Positions 50,805 through 59,639 of a stretch of DNA of 64,000 nucleotides are shown here, one piece after another. The notes under the pieces are model-generated. The model worked only from the letters and a program-made list of their open reading frames with translations, did no database searches and was not told where the DNA came from. Source of the stretch: Amycolatopsis umgeniensis (lineage in GTDB: Bacteria > Actinomycetota > Actinomycetes > Mycobacteriales > Pseudonocardiaceae). How positions within the stretch are numbered: the stretch's first letter is position 1; each line of letters starts with the position of its first letter. The stretch lies in contig NZ_JACHMX010000001.1 in assembly GCF_014205155.1 (NCBI RefSeq), forward strand, positions 7,254,001-7,318,000, written 5' to 3'. The position numbers and the translations under genes were made by a program.

Positions 50805-52049
50805 ATGACCACTGCACCTGTCGATGTCGAGAGCGCCCGCCGCGACTACGCGGCCCTCGTCGACCGTGGCCTCTCCCTGGACATCACCCGCGGCAAGCCG
50901 TCCCCTCGCCAGCTGGACCTCGCCGACGGGCTGCTCGCCCTCCCCGGAGACGTGCGCAAGGCCGAGGACGGCACGGACGTCCGCAACTACGGCGGCCTCA
51001 AGGGCCTGCCCGAGCTCCGCCGCATCTTCGCCGGGCCGCTGCAGGTCCCGGCCGAGCAGCTGCTGGCCGCGGGCAACTCCAGCCTGGAACTCATGCACGA
51101 CTCGATCGTGCAGGCCTTCCTCAGCAAGCTCCCGGGCGCCGAGCGCCGCTGGGCCGACGAGGCGAGCGTCAAGTTCCTGTGCCCCGTCCCGGGTTACGAC
51201 CGCCACTTCGCGCTGGCCGAGCGGTTCGGCATCGAGCTGATCCAGGTCCCGCTCACCGAGTCCGGCCCGGACATGGAGGTCGTCGAGCGCCTCGTCGCCG
51301 AGGACGCCGCGATCAAGGGCATCTGGTGCGTGCCGAAGTACAGCAACCCCACCGGGGTCACCTACAGCGACGACACCGTGCGCCGCCTGGCCACGATGAC
51401 CACGGCCGCCCCGGACTTCCGCATCTTCTGGGACAACGCCTACGCCGTGCACCACCTCACCGAGGCCGAGGCACCGCTGGCCGACCTGCTCGCGCTGGCC
51501 ACGGAGGCGGGCAACGCCGACCGCGCGTTCGTCTTCGGCTCCACCTCGAAGGTGACCTACGCCGGTGGCGGCGTCGGCTTCTTCGGCGCCTCCGAGGCCA
51601 ACCTGGCCTGGTGGATCGGCCTCATCGGCAAGCGGACCATCGGCCCGGACAAGGTCAACCAGCTGCGGCACGCGCAGTTCCTGCGTGACGAGGACGGCGT
51701 CCGCGAGCACATGCGCAAGCACGCCGGGCTCATCGGGCCGAAGTTCGCGGCCGTCGACGAGATCCTCACCAAGGAACTGGGCGAATCGGGCCTCGCGTCC
51801 TGGACCAAGCCGACCGGCGGGTACTTCATCTCGCTGACCGTGCCGTCCGGGACCGCCAAGGAGGTCGTCCGGCTGGCCAAGGAAGCGGGTATCGCCCTGA
51901 CCCCGGCCGGCGCGACGCACCCGTACGGCGACGACCCCGAAGACGCCGTCATCCGCATCGCCCCGACGTACCCTGAGCTGGCCGAAGTCGAAGAGGCCAT
52001 CCGTGGTCTCGCCGTCTGCGTTCGCCTTGCGGCAGCGACGAAGAAATAA
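50805..52049 (+). CDS. aspB: Class I aminotransferase, aspartate aminotransferase-like
   Basis: The product is 414 aa. PLP enzyme of fold type I, subgroup Ic: N-terminal LDITRGKPSPRQLDLADG, CVPKYSNPTGVTYSDDT (substrate and cofactor contacts), DNAYAVHHL (PLP aspartate) and FGSTSKVTYAGGG with the Schiff-base lysine. The mycobacterial counterpart (Rv3565) makes aspartate from oxaloacetate and glutamate. No operon partner is evident. The symbol is given on resemblance only. Confidence 0.8.
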   Translation: MTTAPVDVESARRDYAALVDRGLSLDITRGKPSPRQLDLADGLLALPGDVRKAEDGTDVRNYGGLKGLPELRRIFAGPLQVPAEQLLAAGNSSLELMHDSIVQAFLSKLPGAERRWADEASVKFLCPVPGYDRHFALAERFGIELIQVPLTESGPDMEVVERLVAEDAAIKGIWCVPKYSNPTGVTYSDDTVRRLATMTTAAPDFRIFWDNAYAVHHLTEAEAPLADLLALATEAGNADRAFVFGSTSKVTYAGGGVGFFGASEANLAWWIGLIGKRTIGPDKVNQLRHAQFLRDEDGVREHMRKHAGLIGPKFAAVDEILTKELGESGLASWTKPTGGYFISLTVPSGTAKEVVRLAKEAGIALTPAGATHPYGDDPEDAVIRIAPTYPELAEVEEAIRGLAVCVRLAAATKK

Positions 52050-52136
52050 TTTCGAGATCTGTTCCAATCCGGGTCACGGGTGGTTCCGAACGTCCGAGTG
52101 GGTGGGTGTGCACCGCAAAGACGAGAGGAACCACTC

Positions 52137-53084
52137 GTGTTCGGAAAGCCCTTCGTTCGTACCCTGATCTCACGCAGCGCCGAGAACCGCACGGATCGCC
52201 GCCGGTTCCTGAAGGCCGCCGGAGCGGCGGGGCTCGGTGTCGTCGGCGCGACCTACCTCGGGGTGCAGGCCACTTCGTCCGCTTCGGCGACGGGTGAGGC
52301 CGCTGCCGCCGCGGGTGCCCCCAGTGACGCGGCCGTGCTCAACTTCGCGCTCAACCTCGAGTACCTCGAAGCCGAGTTCTACTCCTTCGCCGTCTACGGT
52401 CACGGCCTCCCGGACGACATCACCGGTGGTGCGGGCACCCAGGGCGGGGTGGTGGGCGGCAAGAAGGTGATGTTCCACGACAAGGCCCTGCACCAGTTCG
52501 CGAAGGAGATCGCGGGCGACGAGGTCGCGCACGTCAAGTTCCTGCGCGGCGCTCTGGGCGAGGCCGCCGTCTCCCGGCCGGAGATCGACCTCAAGAACAG
52601 TTTCACCGCCGCGGCGCGGGCGGCCGGGCTGATCAGCGAGTACCAGCAGTTCGACCCGTTCGCCAACGAGAAGAACTTCCTGCTCGCGGCGTTCCTGTTC
52701 GAGGACGTCGGCGTGACGGCGTACAAGGGCGCCGCCCCGTTGATCACCAACAAGACGTTCCTGGACGCGGCCGCCGGGATCCTGGCCGCCGAGGCGTATC
52801 ACGCCGCCACCATCCGGACCTCGCTGTTCGAGCGGGACCTCGGCGACGCGGCCGCCAAGATCTCCAACGCCCGCGACGCCCTCGACGGTCCCGGCGACGC
52901 CGACCAGGGCATCCTGCTCGGCAACCAGGCCAACCTCGTGCCCGCCGACAACAACGGCATCTGCTTCGGCCGCAGCGCGGACCGGGTGCTGAACGTCGTC
53001 TACCTGAACCCGGGCCCGGTGAAGGAGGGCGGGTTCTTCCCCAAGGGGGTCAACGGCGACATCGTCGCCAGCGGCGGCGCGTGA
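52137..53084 (+). CDS. Tat-exported ferritin-like protein
   Basis: The product is 315 aa. GTG 52137 follows GAGAGGA. A twin-arginine signal (TDRRRFLKAAGAAGLGVVGA) is followed by a ferritin-like four-helix domain: FALNLEYLEAEFYSFAVYG, GDEVAHVKFLRGALG, FLFEDVGVTAYKGAA, AAEAYHAATIRTSLF, supplying the Glu/His ligands of a di-metal site. The pattern is that of the Ferritin_2/desiccation-related (PCC13-62-like) proteins. A metal storage or redox role outside the cytoplasm is inferred. A 17-bp hairpin follows the gene. Confidence 0.88.
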   Translation: MFGKPFVRTLISRSAENRTDRRRFLKAAGAAGLGVVGATYLGVQATSSASATGEAAAAAGAPSDAAVLNFALNLEYLEAEFYSFAVYGHGLPDDITGGAGTQGGVVGGKKVMFHDKALHQFAKEIAGDEVAHVKFLRGALGEAAVSRPEIDLKNSFTAAARAAGLISEYQQFDPFANEKNFLLAAFLFEDVGVTAYKGAAPLITNKTFLDAAAGILAAEAYHAATIRTSLFERDLGDAAAKISNARDALDGPGDADQGILLGNQANLVPADNNGICFGRSADRVLNVVYLNPGPVKEGGFFPKGVNGDIVASGGA

Positions 53085-53090
53085 TCCCCT

Positions 53091-53139
53091 CTGTCGTGTC
53101 GCCGTCACCCGGTACCGTCGGATGACGGCGACACGACAG
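53091..53139. terminator. Hairpin after the ferritin-like gene
   Basis: Perfect 17-bp arms at 53091-53107 and 53123-53139 with a 15-nt loop. It ends 13 bp before the next gene's GTG, so it could also influence that gene as an operator. Confidence 0.7.
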
Positions 53140-53152
53140 GGGGTGGTTTGCG

Positions 53153-54253
53153 GTGAAGGCTGTGATCATCGGTGGCGGCATCTCCGGCACGGTGACCGCG
53201 ATGGCGTTGCAGCGGGCCGGAATCGAAGCGAGCGTCCACGAGGCGTACCCGTCCGGCGGTGAGGACGCGGGCGCGTTCCTGACGATCATGCACAACGGCA
53301 TGGACGCCCTGCGCGCGATCGGCGCCGAAGGACCGGTCAACGAGAACTCCTTCGCCGCCGCCGGGCTGGAACTCGTCACGCCGGACGGGCGGACCGTCGA
53401 GCAGCGCTCTTTCGACCTCGACGGCCTCGCCGGGCCCCGCACTCTCACCCGCGCGGCGATGTACCGCGCGTTGCAAGAGGAAGCGATCTCGCGCGGGATC
53501 ACCTTCGAGCGCGGGAAGCGGCTTGTCTCGGCCACGCCGGGTGTCGCTCGCTTCGAGGACGGGACCGTGGCCGAGGGCGACATCCTGATCGGCGCAGACG
53601 GCCTGCGGTCGGTCGTCCGGAACATCATCGACCCTTCGTGCCCGCCGCCGCGCTCGACGGGCCTGGACGTCGTCTACGGCTACACGACCGACACGAGCGT
53701 CCCGCAGGCGCCGTCCCTCTATCGGATGATCCAGAGCCTGCACGCTTTCTTCGGTTATACGAGCGCTCCCGACGGCTCGACGTACTGGTTCGCCCGGCTC
53801 CCTACGGCCGAAGGAGTGCGATCCGGCCTGTCCCCGGCTGAATGGCGCACGGCGGCCTTCGTCGCTTTCGACGGGGAACCGTTGCCCGCGGCGGAAATCA
53901 TCGCGTCGACGGGCGACGAGGTCTTCGGCGGTCACTCCTACGACGTGCCTTCGACGCCGGTGTGGTCCAACGCGTCGATGGTGCTCGTGGGAGACGCCGC
54001 GCACGCTGCTTCGCCCGCCGCGGGACAGGGCGCGTCGATGGCGCTGGAGGACAGTGTCGTGCTGGCGCAGTGTTTGCGGGATCTTCCTGACGCGCCAACG
54101 GCTTTCGCGGCCTACGAGCGGCTGCGGCGGGCGCGGGTGGAGAAACTGGTGGCCGGTAGCGCCGCGGTTTCGTCGGGGACGACGTCCGATCGGGACCGGA
54201 ACTGGCTCTATCAGCACCACATCGAGTGGGACGCCACGATCAGCCGCGCTTAG
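53153..54253 (+). CDS. FAD-dependent monooxygenase
   Basis: The product is 366 aa. Flavoprotein aromatic-hydroxylase type: GxGxxG near the N-terminus (VIIGGGISGT), the DG motif GADGLRSVVR, and the GD motif VLVGDAAHAASPAAGQG. It hydroxylates an aromatic or similar substrate using NAD(P)H and oxygen; substrate unknown. GTG 53153 follows a G-rich site (GGGGGTGG). No biosynthetic cluster surrounds it. Confidence 0.87.
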   Translation: MKAVIIGGGISGTVTAMALQRAGIEASVHEAYPSGGEDAGAFLTIMHNGMDALRAIGAEGPVNENSFAAAGLELVTPDGRTVEQRSFDLDGLAGPRTLTRAAMYRALQEEAISRGITFERGKRLVSATPGVARFEDGTVAEGDILIGADGLRSVVRNIIDPSCPPPRSTGLDVVYGYTTDTSVPQAPSLYRMIQSLHAFFGYTSAPDGSTYWFARLPTAEGVRSGLSPAEWRTAAFVAFDGEPLPAAEIIASTGDEVFGGHSYDVPSTPVWSNASMVLVGDAAHAASPAAGQGASMALEDSVVLAQCLRDLPDAPTAFAAYERLRRARVEKLVAGSAAVSSGTTSDRDRNWLYQHHIEWDATISRA

Positions 54254-54281
54254 CCGGCTGCTTGCGGTGCCGCCCGGAGAC

Positions 54282-54428
54282 GTGACTCGCGTGCTTGAAC
54301 GCGGAACTCGCGTGATTGAAGGCGGAACTCGCGTGACTGGACGCCGAACTCGGGTGTGCGGAGTCTGATCACGCGAGATCCGTCTCCAAGCACGCGAGAT
54401 CCGTGTCCGATCACGCGAGATCCGCCTT
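54282..54428. repeat. 21-bp repeat array with orientation switch
   Basis: Four direct units (54282-54302, 54303-54323, 54324-54344, 54345-54365; core GGAACTCGCGTG) are followed without gap by three inverted units (54366-54386, 54387-54407, 54408-54428; core CACGCGAGATCC). The period is exactly 21 bp. It lies between the convergent monooxygenase and fadD15 genes. The same unit occurs at 1169-1231. Confidence 0.85.
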
Positions 54429-54442
54429 CATGTACCGAAGGG

Positions 54443-56242
54443 CTACTTCTTGTACAGCGCTTCGATGTCGTTCGCGTAGTTCTTGTTCACGATGTTGCGC
54501 TTCAGCTTGAGGCTCGGCGTGATCTCGCCACCGGCCTCGGTGAAGTCCTTCGAGAGGATCGTGAACTTCTTGATCGCCTCGGCCTGCGACACCGCGCTGT
54601 TGGCCTGATCGACGGCCTGCTGGACTTCGGCGCGCAGTTCGGCGTCACCGGCCAGATCGGACACCGTGGCGTCGGAAGGCTTGCCGTGCTGGGACTTCCA
54701 CGACGGGAAGTACTCCTCGTCGATGGTGATCAGCGCGCCGATGAACGGCCGCTGGTCGCCCACCACCATCGCCTGGCTGATCAGCGGGCTGGCCTTGATG
54801 GTGTCCTCGAGACCGGACGGGGCGACGTTCTTGCCGCCCGCGGTCACGATGATCTCCTTCTTGCGCCCGGTGATCTTGAGGAATCCGTCGCTGTCCAGCT
54901 CGCCGAGGTCGCCGGTGTGGAACCAGCCGTCCTCGAGCGCTTCGGCGGTCGCCTCGGCATTGTTGAAGTAGCCGCTGAACACGACGTCACCCTTGAGCAG
55001 GATCTCGCCGTCGTCGGCGATCCGCACCGAGGTCCCGGCGACGGGCCGCCCGACGGTGCCGACGCGGAACCCGTCCTGGGTGCCGACGCACGCCGCCGCG
55101 GACGTCTCGGTCAGGCCGTAGCCCTCGAACACCGGGACGCCGATGCCGCGGAAGAAGTGCGCCAGCCGCACGCCGAGCGGGGCACCGCCGGACACCGCGG
55201 CGACACACCGGCCGCCCAGCGCCGCGCGAAGCTTGCTGAAGACGAGCTTGTCGAACAGCGCGTGCTTGACCTTGAGGCCCAGCCCGGCGCCGCCGGTGTC
55301 CTGAGCCTGGCTGTAGGCGACGGCGGTGGCTTCGGCGGCGTCGAAGATCTTGCCCTTGCCGTCACCGTGGGCCTTCTGCTTCGCGCTGTTGTAGACCTTC
55401 TCGAACACGCGCGGTACGGCGACGACGAACGTCGGCCGGAAGGTGCCGAGGTCGGCGACGAGGTTCTTGACGTCCGAGGTGTGCCCGAGGGTCACGCGCG
55501 CGCTGAGCGCCGTCACCGCGATGGCGCGGGCGAGGACGTGCGCGAGCGGCAGGAACACCAGCAGCGAGTTGCCCTGCTCCATCAGCTGCGGGAACGCGGC
55601 GATGTCGGCGCGGATCTCGGCGAGGAGGTTCCGGTGGGTCAGCTCGACACCCTTGGGACGGCCGGTCGTGCCCGACGTGTACACGATCGTGGCGAGGTCG
55701 CCCGCCTTCACCGTGCGGCGGCGCTCGTGCAGGTCGTCGTCGCTCAGCTCGGCGCCCCGCGCGGTGAGATGATCGACGGCGGGCTCGTCCGCGGCCTCGA
55801 TCTGCCAGGTGTGCTCGAGCGTGTCGAGGCGCCCCTTGACGGATTCCAGCGTCGCGAGGTGTTCGTCGGTCTCGACGAACACGCCCTTCGCCGCCGAGTC
55901 CGAAAGGATCCAGTGGACCTGCTCGGCCGAGGAGGTGTCGTAGATCGGGACGGTGACCGCGCCCGCGGCCCAGATCGCGAAATCGATCAGGGTCCATTCG
56001 TAGCGGGTCTTGGACATCAGCCCGATCCGGTCGCCCGGTGCGATGCCCGCCTGTGCCATTCCCTTGGCCACGGCGAGAACCTGGGCGGCGAAGTCCTTGG
56101 CGGTGATGTCCAACCAGGTACCGTCGACCTGGCGGCGGAAACTCACGACATCGGAGAACCGCTCGGCGTTCGCCCAGACGACGTCCGCGAGGTTCTCGTC
56201 GTCGGTCACCGGATTGGCGGCGGGGGCGCTGAATTCGCGCAC
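54443..56242 (-). CDS. fadD15: Long-chain acyl-CoA synthetase, FadD15-like
   Basis: The product is 599 aa. GTG 56242 follows GGAGG. Adenylation motifs: YTSGTTGRPKGVEL (AMP/ATP loop), EGYGLTETSA, DGWFHTGDLGELD and GRKKEIIVTAGGKNV. Near the C-terminus LKLKR and NDIEALYKK close the protein as in FadD15. It activates long-chain fatty acids to CoA esters at the membrane. It is divergent from an SRPBCC-phosphoesterase-SRPBCC-ArsA group, an arrangement that recalls the mycobacterial fadD15-TB16.3 neighbourhood. Confidence 0.92.
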   Translation of the reverse strand: MREFSAPAANPVTDDENLADVVWANAERFSDVVSFRRQVDGTWLDITAKDFAAQVLAVAKGMAQAGIAPGDRIGLMSKTRYEWTLIDFAIWAAGAVTVPIYDTSSAEQVHWILSDSAAKGVFVETDEHLATLESVKGRLDTLEHTWQIEAADEPAVDHLTARGAELSDDDLHERRRTVKAGDLATIVYTSGTTGRPKGVELTHRNLLAEIRADIAAFPQLMEQGNSLLVFLPLAHVLARAIAVTALSARVTLGHTSDVKNLVADLGTFRPTFVVAVPRVFEKVYNSAKQKAHGDGKGKIFDAAEATAVAYSQAQDTGGAGLGLKVKHALFDKLVFSKLRAALGGRCVAAVSGGAPLGVRLAHFFRGIGVPVFEGYGLTETSAAACVGTQDGFRVGTVGRPVAGTSVRIADDGEILLKGDVVFSGYFNNAEATAEALEDGWFHTGDLGELDSDGFLKITGRKKEIIVTAGGKNVAPSGLEDTIKASPLISQAMVVGDQRPFIGALITIDEEYFPSWKSQHGKPSDATVSDLAGDAELRAEVQQAVDQANSAVSQAEAIKKFTILSKDFTEAGGEITPSLKLKRNIVNKNYANDIEALYKK

Positions 56243-56368
56243 GAGGAACCTCCGTGTTCGCGTGCAAGTGGTGTGACCGGTGTTACCCGCCAGTCAACTT
56301 AGCGTGCCGTGCACCTTAAGACCATGCTGACGAATCGGCCATACCGAGGGCATGACATTCTGCCGCGT

Positions 56369-56779
56369 GTGAACCAGGCGCCGCCAGCCCTCGACATCGT
56401 TGACGAGACCTTCCTCGTGGTCCCGCCCTCCACCGTGGCCGCCGCCTTCGCCGATCCGCGATCTTGGTCACGTTACTGGCCCGACCTCGTTCTCGAGGTC
56501 TACACCGACCGCGGCGACCAAGGATTGCGCTGGACGGTGCGCGGCGCCTTGATCGGTACGATGGAGGTCTGGCTCGAGCCGGTGCTCGACGGCACTCTGC
56601 TGCATTACTTCCTGCGCGCCACTCCCGCCGGTCCGGACGGGGAGCCGCTGGCGCTCCAGGCCCGGGACCTGCGGCGGGAGTTCGACCGCAGGGCGCGTGC
56701 CGCCAAGGCGATCGCGCTCGGGCTCAAAGAGGTCCTGGAGGACGGGCGCGAGCCCGGGGTCGGCCCCCGGGCCGAGTAG
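56369..56779 (+). CDS. SRPBCC-fold (polyketide cyclase/dehydrase-like) protein
   Basis: The product is 136 aa. The start is uncertain: GTG 56369 is preferred since similarity begins around ALDIVDETFLVVPPS; the frame is open to 56309. The START/SRPBCC ligand-binding fold is suggested by VAAAFADPRSWSRYWPDL and LRWTVRGALIGTMEVWLEP. Ligand unknown. The metallophosphoesterase follows 11 nt on. Confidence 0.8.
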   Translation: MNQAPPALDIVDETFLVVPPSTVAAAFADPRSWSRYWPDLVLEVYTDRGDQGLRWTVRGALIGTMEVWLEPVLDGTLLHYFLRATPAGPDGEPLALQARDLRREFDRRARAAKAIALGLKEVLEDGREPGVGPRAE

Positions 56780-56790
56780 GCAGGGGGAAC

Positions 56791-57579
56791 ATGCGGGTTC
56801 ACGTGGTGTCGGACGTGCACGGCAACGCCGACGCGCTCAAACGCGCGGGAGACGGCGCCGACGCGCTGATCGTGCTGGGCGACCTGCTGGACTTCGTCGA
56901 CTACCGCGAGCACGACAAAGGGATCATGGGCGCGCTGTTCGGCGCCGAGAAGGTCGGCGAATTCGCGCGGCTGCGGCGTGAGGGCACTCGTGATGAGACC
57001 GTTGCCTTCTCGCGATCCTTGTGGGCCACTTTGGCCGATCCGGCCGCCGCCGTCGGAGAGGCGATCCTCGACCAGTACGCCGTCCTGTTCGGCGCCCTCA
57101 CCGCGCCGACGTACGCGACGCCCGGCAACGTCGACGACCCGTCGCTGTGGCCCGAGTTCGCCGGTGACGGCATCTCCGTCCTCGACGGAGAGGTCGCCGA
57201 GTTCGGCGGGCTGCGCTTCGGGTTCATCGGCGGCGCGCTGCTCCCGCCGAACGTGGTCCCGCGCCGCAACGGCTTCTGGCGGCCGTACCTGCGCACCCGC
57301 GAGGAGTACGACACCGCGGTCGGCGCGCTCGACGACGTCGACGTCCTGTGCACCCACATCCCGCCCGCCGTCCCGGAACTGACCTACGACGTGATCGCGA
57401 GGCGGTCCGAGATCGGGTCGTCGGCGCTGGTGGACCTTATCCGCGAGCAGCGGCCGCGCTGGTCGGTCTTCGGGCACGTCCACCAGCCCCTCTCCTCGCG
57501 GACGAGGCTCGGCAGGACCGAATGCCGTAACGTCGGTCACTTCAAAGAGACGGCACAGCCGTACGTGCTTCGCTGGTGA
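56791..57579 (+). CDS. Calcineurin-like metallophosphoesterase
   Basis: The product is 262 aa. ATG 56791 follows AGGGGG. Metal and phosphate motifs in order: SDVHGN (near residue 8), LGDLLDF, GNVDDP, CTHIPPA and FGHVHQP. These bind two metals for phosphoester hydrolysis. The substrate is unknown; candidates include nucleotides or phosphoproteins. Cotranscribed with flanking SRPBCC genes. Confidence 0.9.
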   Translation: MRVHVVSDVHGNADALKRAGDGADALIVLGDLLDFVDYREHDKGIMGALFGAEKVGEFARLRREGTRDETVAFSRSLWATLADPAAAVGEAILDQYAVLFGALTAPTYATPGNVDDPSLWPEFAGDGISVLDGEVAEFGGLRFGFIGGALLPPNVVPRRNGFWRPYLRTREEYDTAVGALDDVDVLCTHIPPAVPELTYDVIARRSEIGSSALVDLIREQRPRWSVFGHVHQPLSSRTRLGRTECRNVGHFKETAQPYVLRW

Positions 57580-57605
57580 CGCTCGGCTCCGGCTAGGCTG
57601 CGCTC

Positions 57606-58046
57606 ATGGCCGAGCAGTCCACGCAATCCATCGAGGTCGACGCCGAGCCCGAGCGGGTCATGGCCGTCATCGCCGACTTTCCCGCGTACCCGGAATGGGC
57701 CAAGGCCGTCCGGGAGACCGAGGTGCTCGGCGAGGACGACAAGGGCCGCGCCAAACAGGTGAAACTCACCCTCGACGCCGGACCGATCAAGGACGTCTAC
57801 ACCCTCGAGTACGACTGGGACGCCGATGGCCAGGGCGTCAGCTGGCGCCTGGTCAAGGGCCAGATGCAGAAGGCCCAGAACGGCCGCTACGCCCTCGAAG
57901 CGCTGGCCGCCGGCCGCACCAAGGTGACGTATACGCTGTCCGTCGAGCTGGCGCTGCCGATGATCGGGCTGCTGCGCCGCAAGGCCGAGAAGATGGTCAT
58001 GGACACCGCGCTCAAGGAGCTCAAGAAGCGCGCCGAAGCATCCTGA
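57606..58046 (+). CDS. SRPBCC-family protein, TB16.3-like
   Basis: The product is 146 aa. It reads STQSIEVDAEPERVMAVIADFPAYPEWAK at the start, the classic cyclase/dehydrase (SRPBCC) opening, and ends in a basic helix (KMVMDTALKELKKR). The closest known context is the mycobacterial TB16.3 (Rv2185c), also next to an ArsA-like ATPase and fadD15. Possibly a lipid carrier (inference). Confidence 0.88.
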   Translation: MAEQSTQSIEVDAEPERVMAVIADFPAYPEWAKAVRETEVLGEDDKGRAKQVKLTLDAGPIKDVYTLEYDWDADGQGVSWRLVKGQMQKAQNGRYALEALAAGRTKVTYTLSVELALPMIGLLRRKAEKMVMDTALKELKKRAEAS

Positions 58047-58061
58047 GTTCGAAGGGTAGGC

Positions 58062-59204
58062 ATGCGGATCCTGCTGTTCACCGGCAAGGGGGGTGTCGGC
58101 AAGACCACGCTGGCCGCGGCGACGGCGGCGGCACTGGCCGGGCGGGGCAGGAAGACGCTCGTGGTCTCGACCGACCCGGCGCATTCCCTCGGTGACGCCT
58201 TCGGCCGCGCCCTCGGCGCCGAACCGTCCGAAGTGGACGACCTGCTGCACGCCGCCCAGATCGACACCCGCGGCCTCGTCGACAGCACCTGGCGCGAACT
58301 CAGGCAGGAACTGCAGACAGCGCTCGCGGGAGCGGGCCTCGACTCGCTCGACGCCGAAGAGCTGACAGTCGTGCCCGGCGTCGACGAACTCCTCGCCCTC
58401 ACCGAGGTCCAGCGTCTCGCCGAGCACGGTCCCTGGGAGACGGTCGTCGTCGACTGCGGGCCGACAGCGGAAACGCTGCGCCTGCTGGCTTTGCCCGAGG
58501 CCGTCTCGGGTTACCTGGCGCGGATGTTCAAACCGGGCGCGCGGCGGACGGCGGCCGCGGTGCGGCGCCTCGGCGCGCATCTGGAGTCGCTGCGCACCCT
58601 GCTCACCGATCCGGCCACCACCACCGTGCGGCTCGTGCTGACCCCGGAACGCGTCGTCGTCGCGGAAGCCCGCCGTACGCTCAGTTCCCTGGCCCTGCGC
58701 GGAATCCTGGTCGACGGCCTGATCGTCAACCGGCTGATGCCCGCGCCCGGTTTCTGGCGCGGTGCCGCGGCTTCGTGGATGCGGACCCGGCGCACGCAGC
58801 AGAACGCCGTCCTCGCCGAACTCGCCGACGCCGGCTTCGGGCCGGCGCAGGTGAAGCCCGTCGAGCACCGCGCCGTCGAGCCGGTGGGGCTCGAGGCGTT
58901 GCAGGAAATCGCGTACGAGTTGTATCAAGGCCTGGATCCCTTGGCCGGAAACGAAAAGGGTGTCACCCCGCTCTTGCAGGTGTCCGAATCGGACGGTGGC
59001 TACCGGTTGCGGATCGCCGTGCCGTTGCACCGGGATTCCGAAGTGGACCTGGCCAGGGTGGACGATGATCTCGCCGTCACCGTCGACGGTTTCCGGCGGC
59101 TGATCGCGCTGCCGGAGATGTTGCGCCCGTGCCGGATCACCGGTGCGGAATCCGACGCGCGCGGCCTGGTCGTGAGCCTGGCCGGGAACCGGGGACCCGG
59201 GTGA
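58062..59204 (+). CDS. ArsA/GET3-type ATPase
   Basis: The product is 380 aa. Deviant Walker A at the N-terminus (FTGKGGVGKTTLAA), switch motifs STDPAHSLGDAF and VVDCGPTAETLRLL. A C-terminal region (about 300-380, LRIAVPLHRDSEVDLARVDDDL) adopts the alpha-crystallin-like fold often found in bacterial ArsA relatives. No arsenite cysteines are seen, so arsenic efflux is unlikely; a membrane-protein or lipid-related chaperone role is possible. GTGA overlap with the next gene. Confidence 0.88.
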   Translation: MRILLFTGKGGVGKTTLAAATAAALAGRGRKTLVVSTDPAHSLGDAFGRALGAEPSEVDDLLHAAQIDTRGLVDSTWRELRQELQTALAGAGLDSLDAEELTVVPGVDELLALTEVQRLAEHGPWETVVVDCGPTAETLRLLALPEAVSGYLARMFKPGARRTAAAVRRLGAHLESLRTLLTDPATTTVRLVLTPERVVVAEARRTLSSLALRGILVDGLIVNRLMPAPGFWRGAAASWMRTRRTQQNAVLAELADAGFGPAQVKPVEHRAVEPVGLEALQEIAYELYQGLDPLAGNEKGVTPLLQVSESDGGYRLRIAVPLHRDSEVDLARVDDDLAVTVDGFRRLIALPEMLRPCRITGAESDARGLVVSLAGNRGPG

Positions 59205-59638
59205 GCGAGAACAACGAACAAGCACGGACCGACGGCTTGAAACTGGCCGAAGAGATCCGGCTGCTGGTCGAACTGGTCGTCGAGCACGCCGCGCCGTGGC
59301 TGGAGGGACTGATCTCCGCGGGACACGGCTGCCCGGGACACGGCGATTCCGGCCACGAGGCCGTCGGCGGCTGGTGCCCGCTCTGCGCGATCGTCGAGGT
59401 CTTCCGCGGCGAGCGGCCCGAGTTCGTGGCACGGCTGATGGAGCAGGCCGCGCAGCTCGTCGCGCTGCTGCGGGCGGTGCTCGCCGATCGCTGGGAGCCC
59501 GAGGGCGGGGTGCACATGCCGGGGTTCCAGCCTGCGCGGAAGGAGCCCGCGCGGGAAGATGCGCCGGTGGGAGCTTCGCGGGTCCAGCACATCACGGTGA
59601 CCAGGCGCGACGCTTGGCAGCCGGACCGGGAGAACTGA
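59201..59638 (+). CDS. Conserved small protein with Cys/His motif
   Basis: The product is 145 aa. GTG 59201 overlaps the ArsA stop. A helical N-terminus (LKLAEEIRLLVELVVEHAAPWL) precedes a His/Cys-rich loop (GHGCPGHGDSGHEAVGG...CPLC) that may bind zinc, then another helix. Its tight coupling to the ArsA-type ATPase suggests a partner role. I do not recognise a characterised family. Confidence 0.75.
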   Translation: MSENNEQARTDGLKLAEEIRLLVELVVEHAAPWLEGLISAGHGCPGHGDSGHEAVGGWCPLCAIVEVFRGERPEFVARLMEQAAQLVALLRAVLADRWEPEGGVHMPGFQPARKEPAREDAPVGASRVQHITVTRRDAWQPDREN

Positions 59639-59639
59639 G

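Noticed and set aside
54282..54428. CRISPR array
   Set aside because: The 21-bp units are contiguous with no unique spacers, they invert midway, and there are no cas genes.
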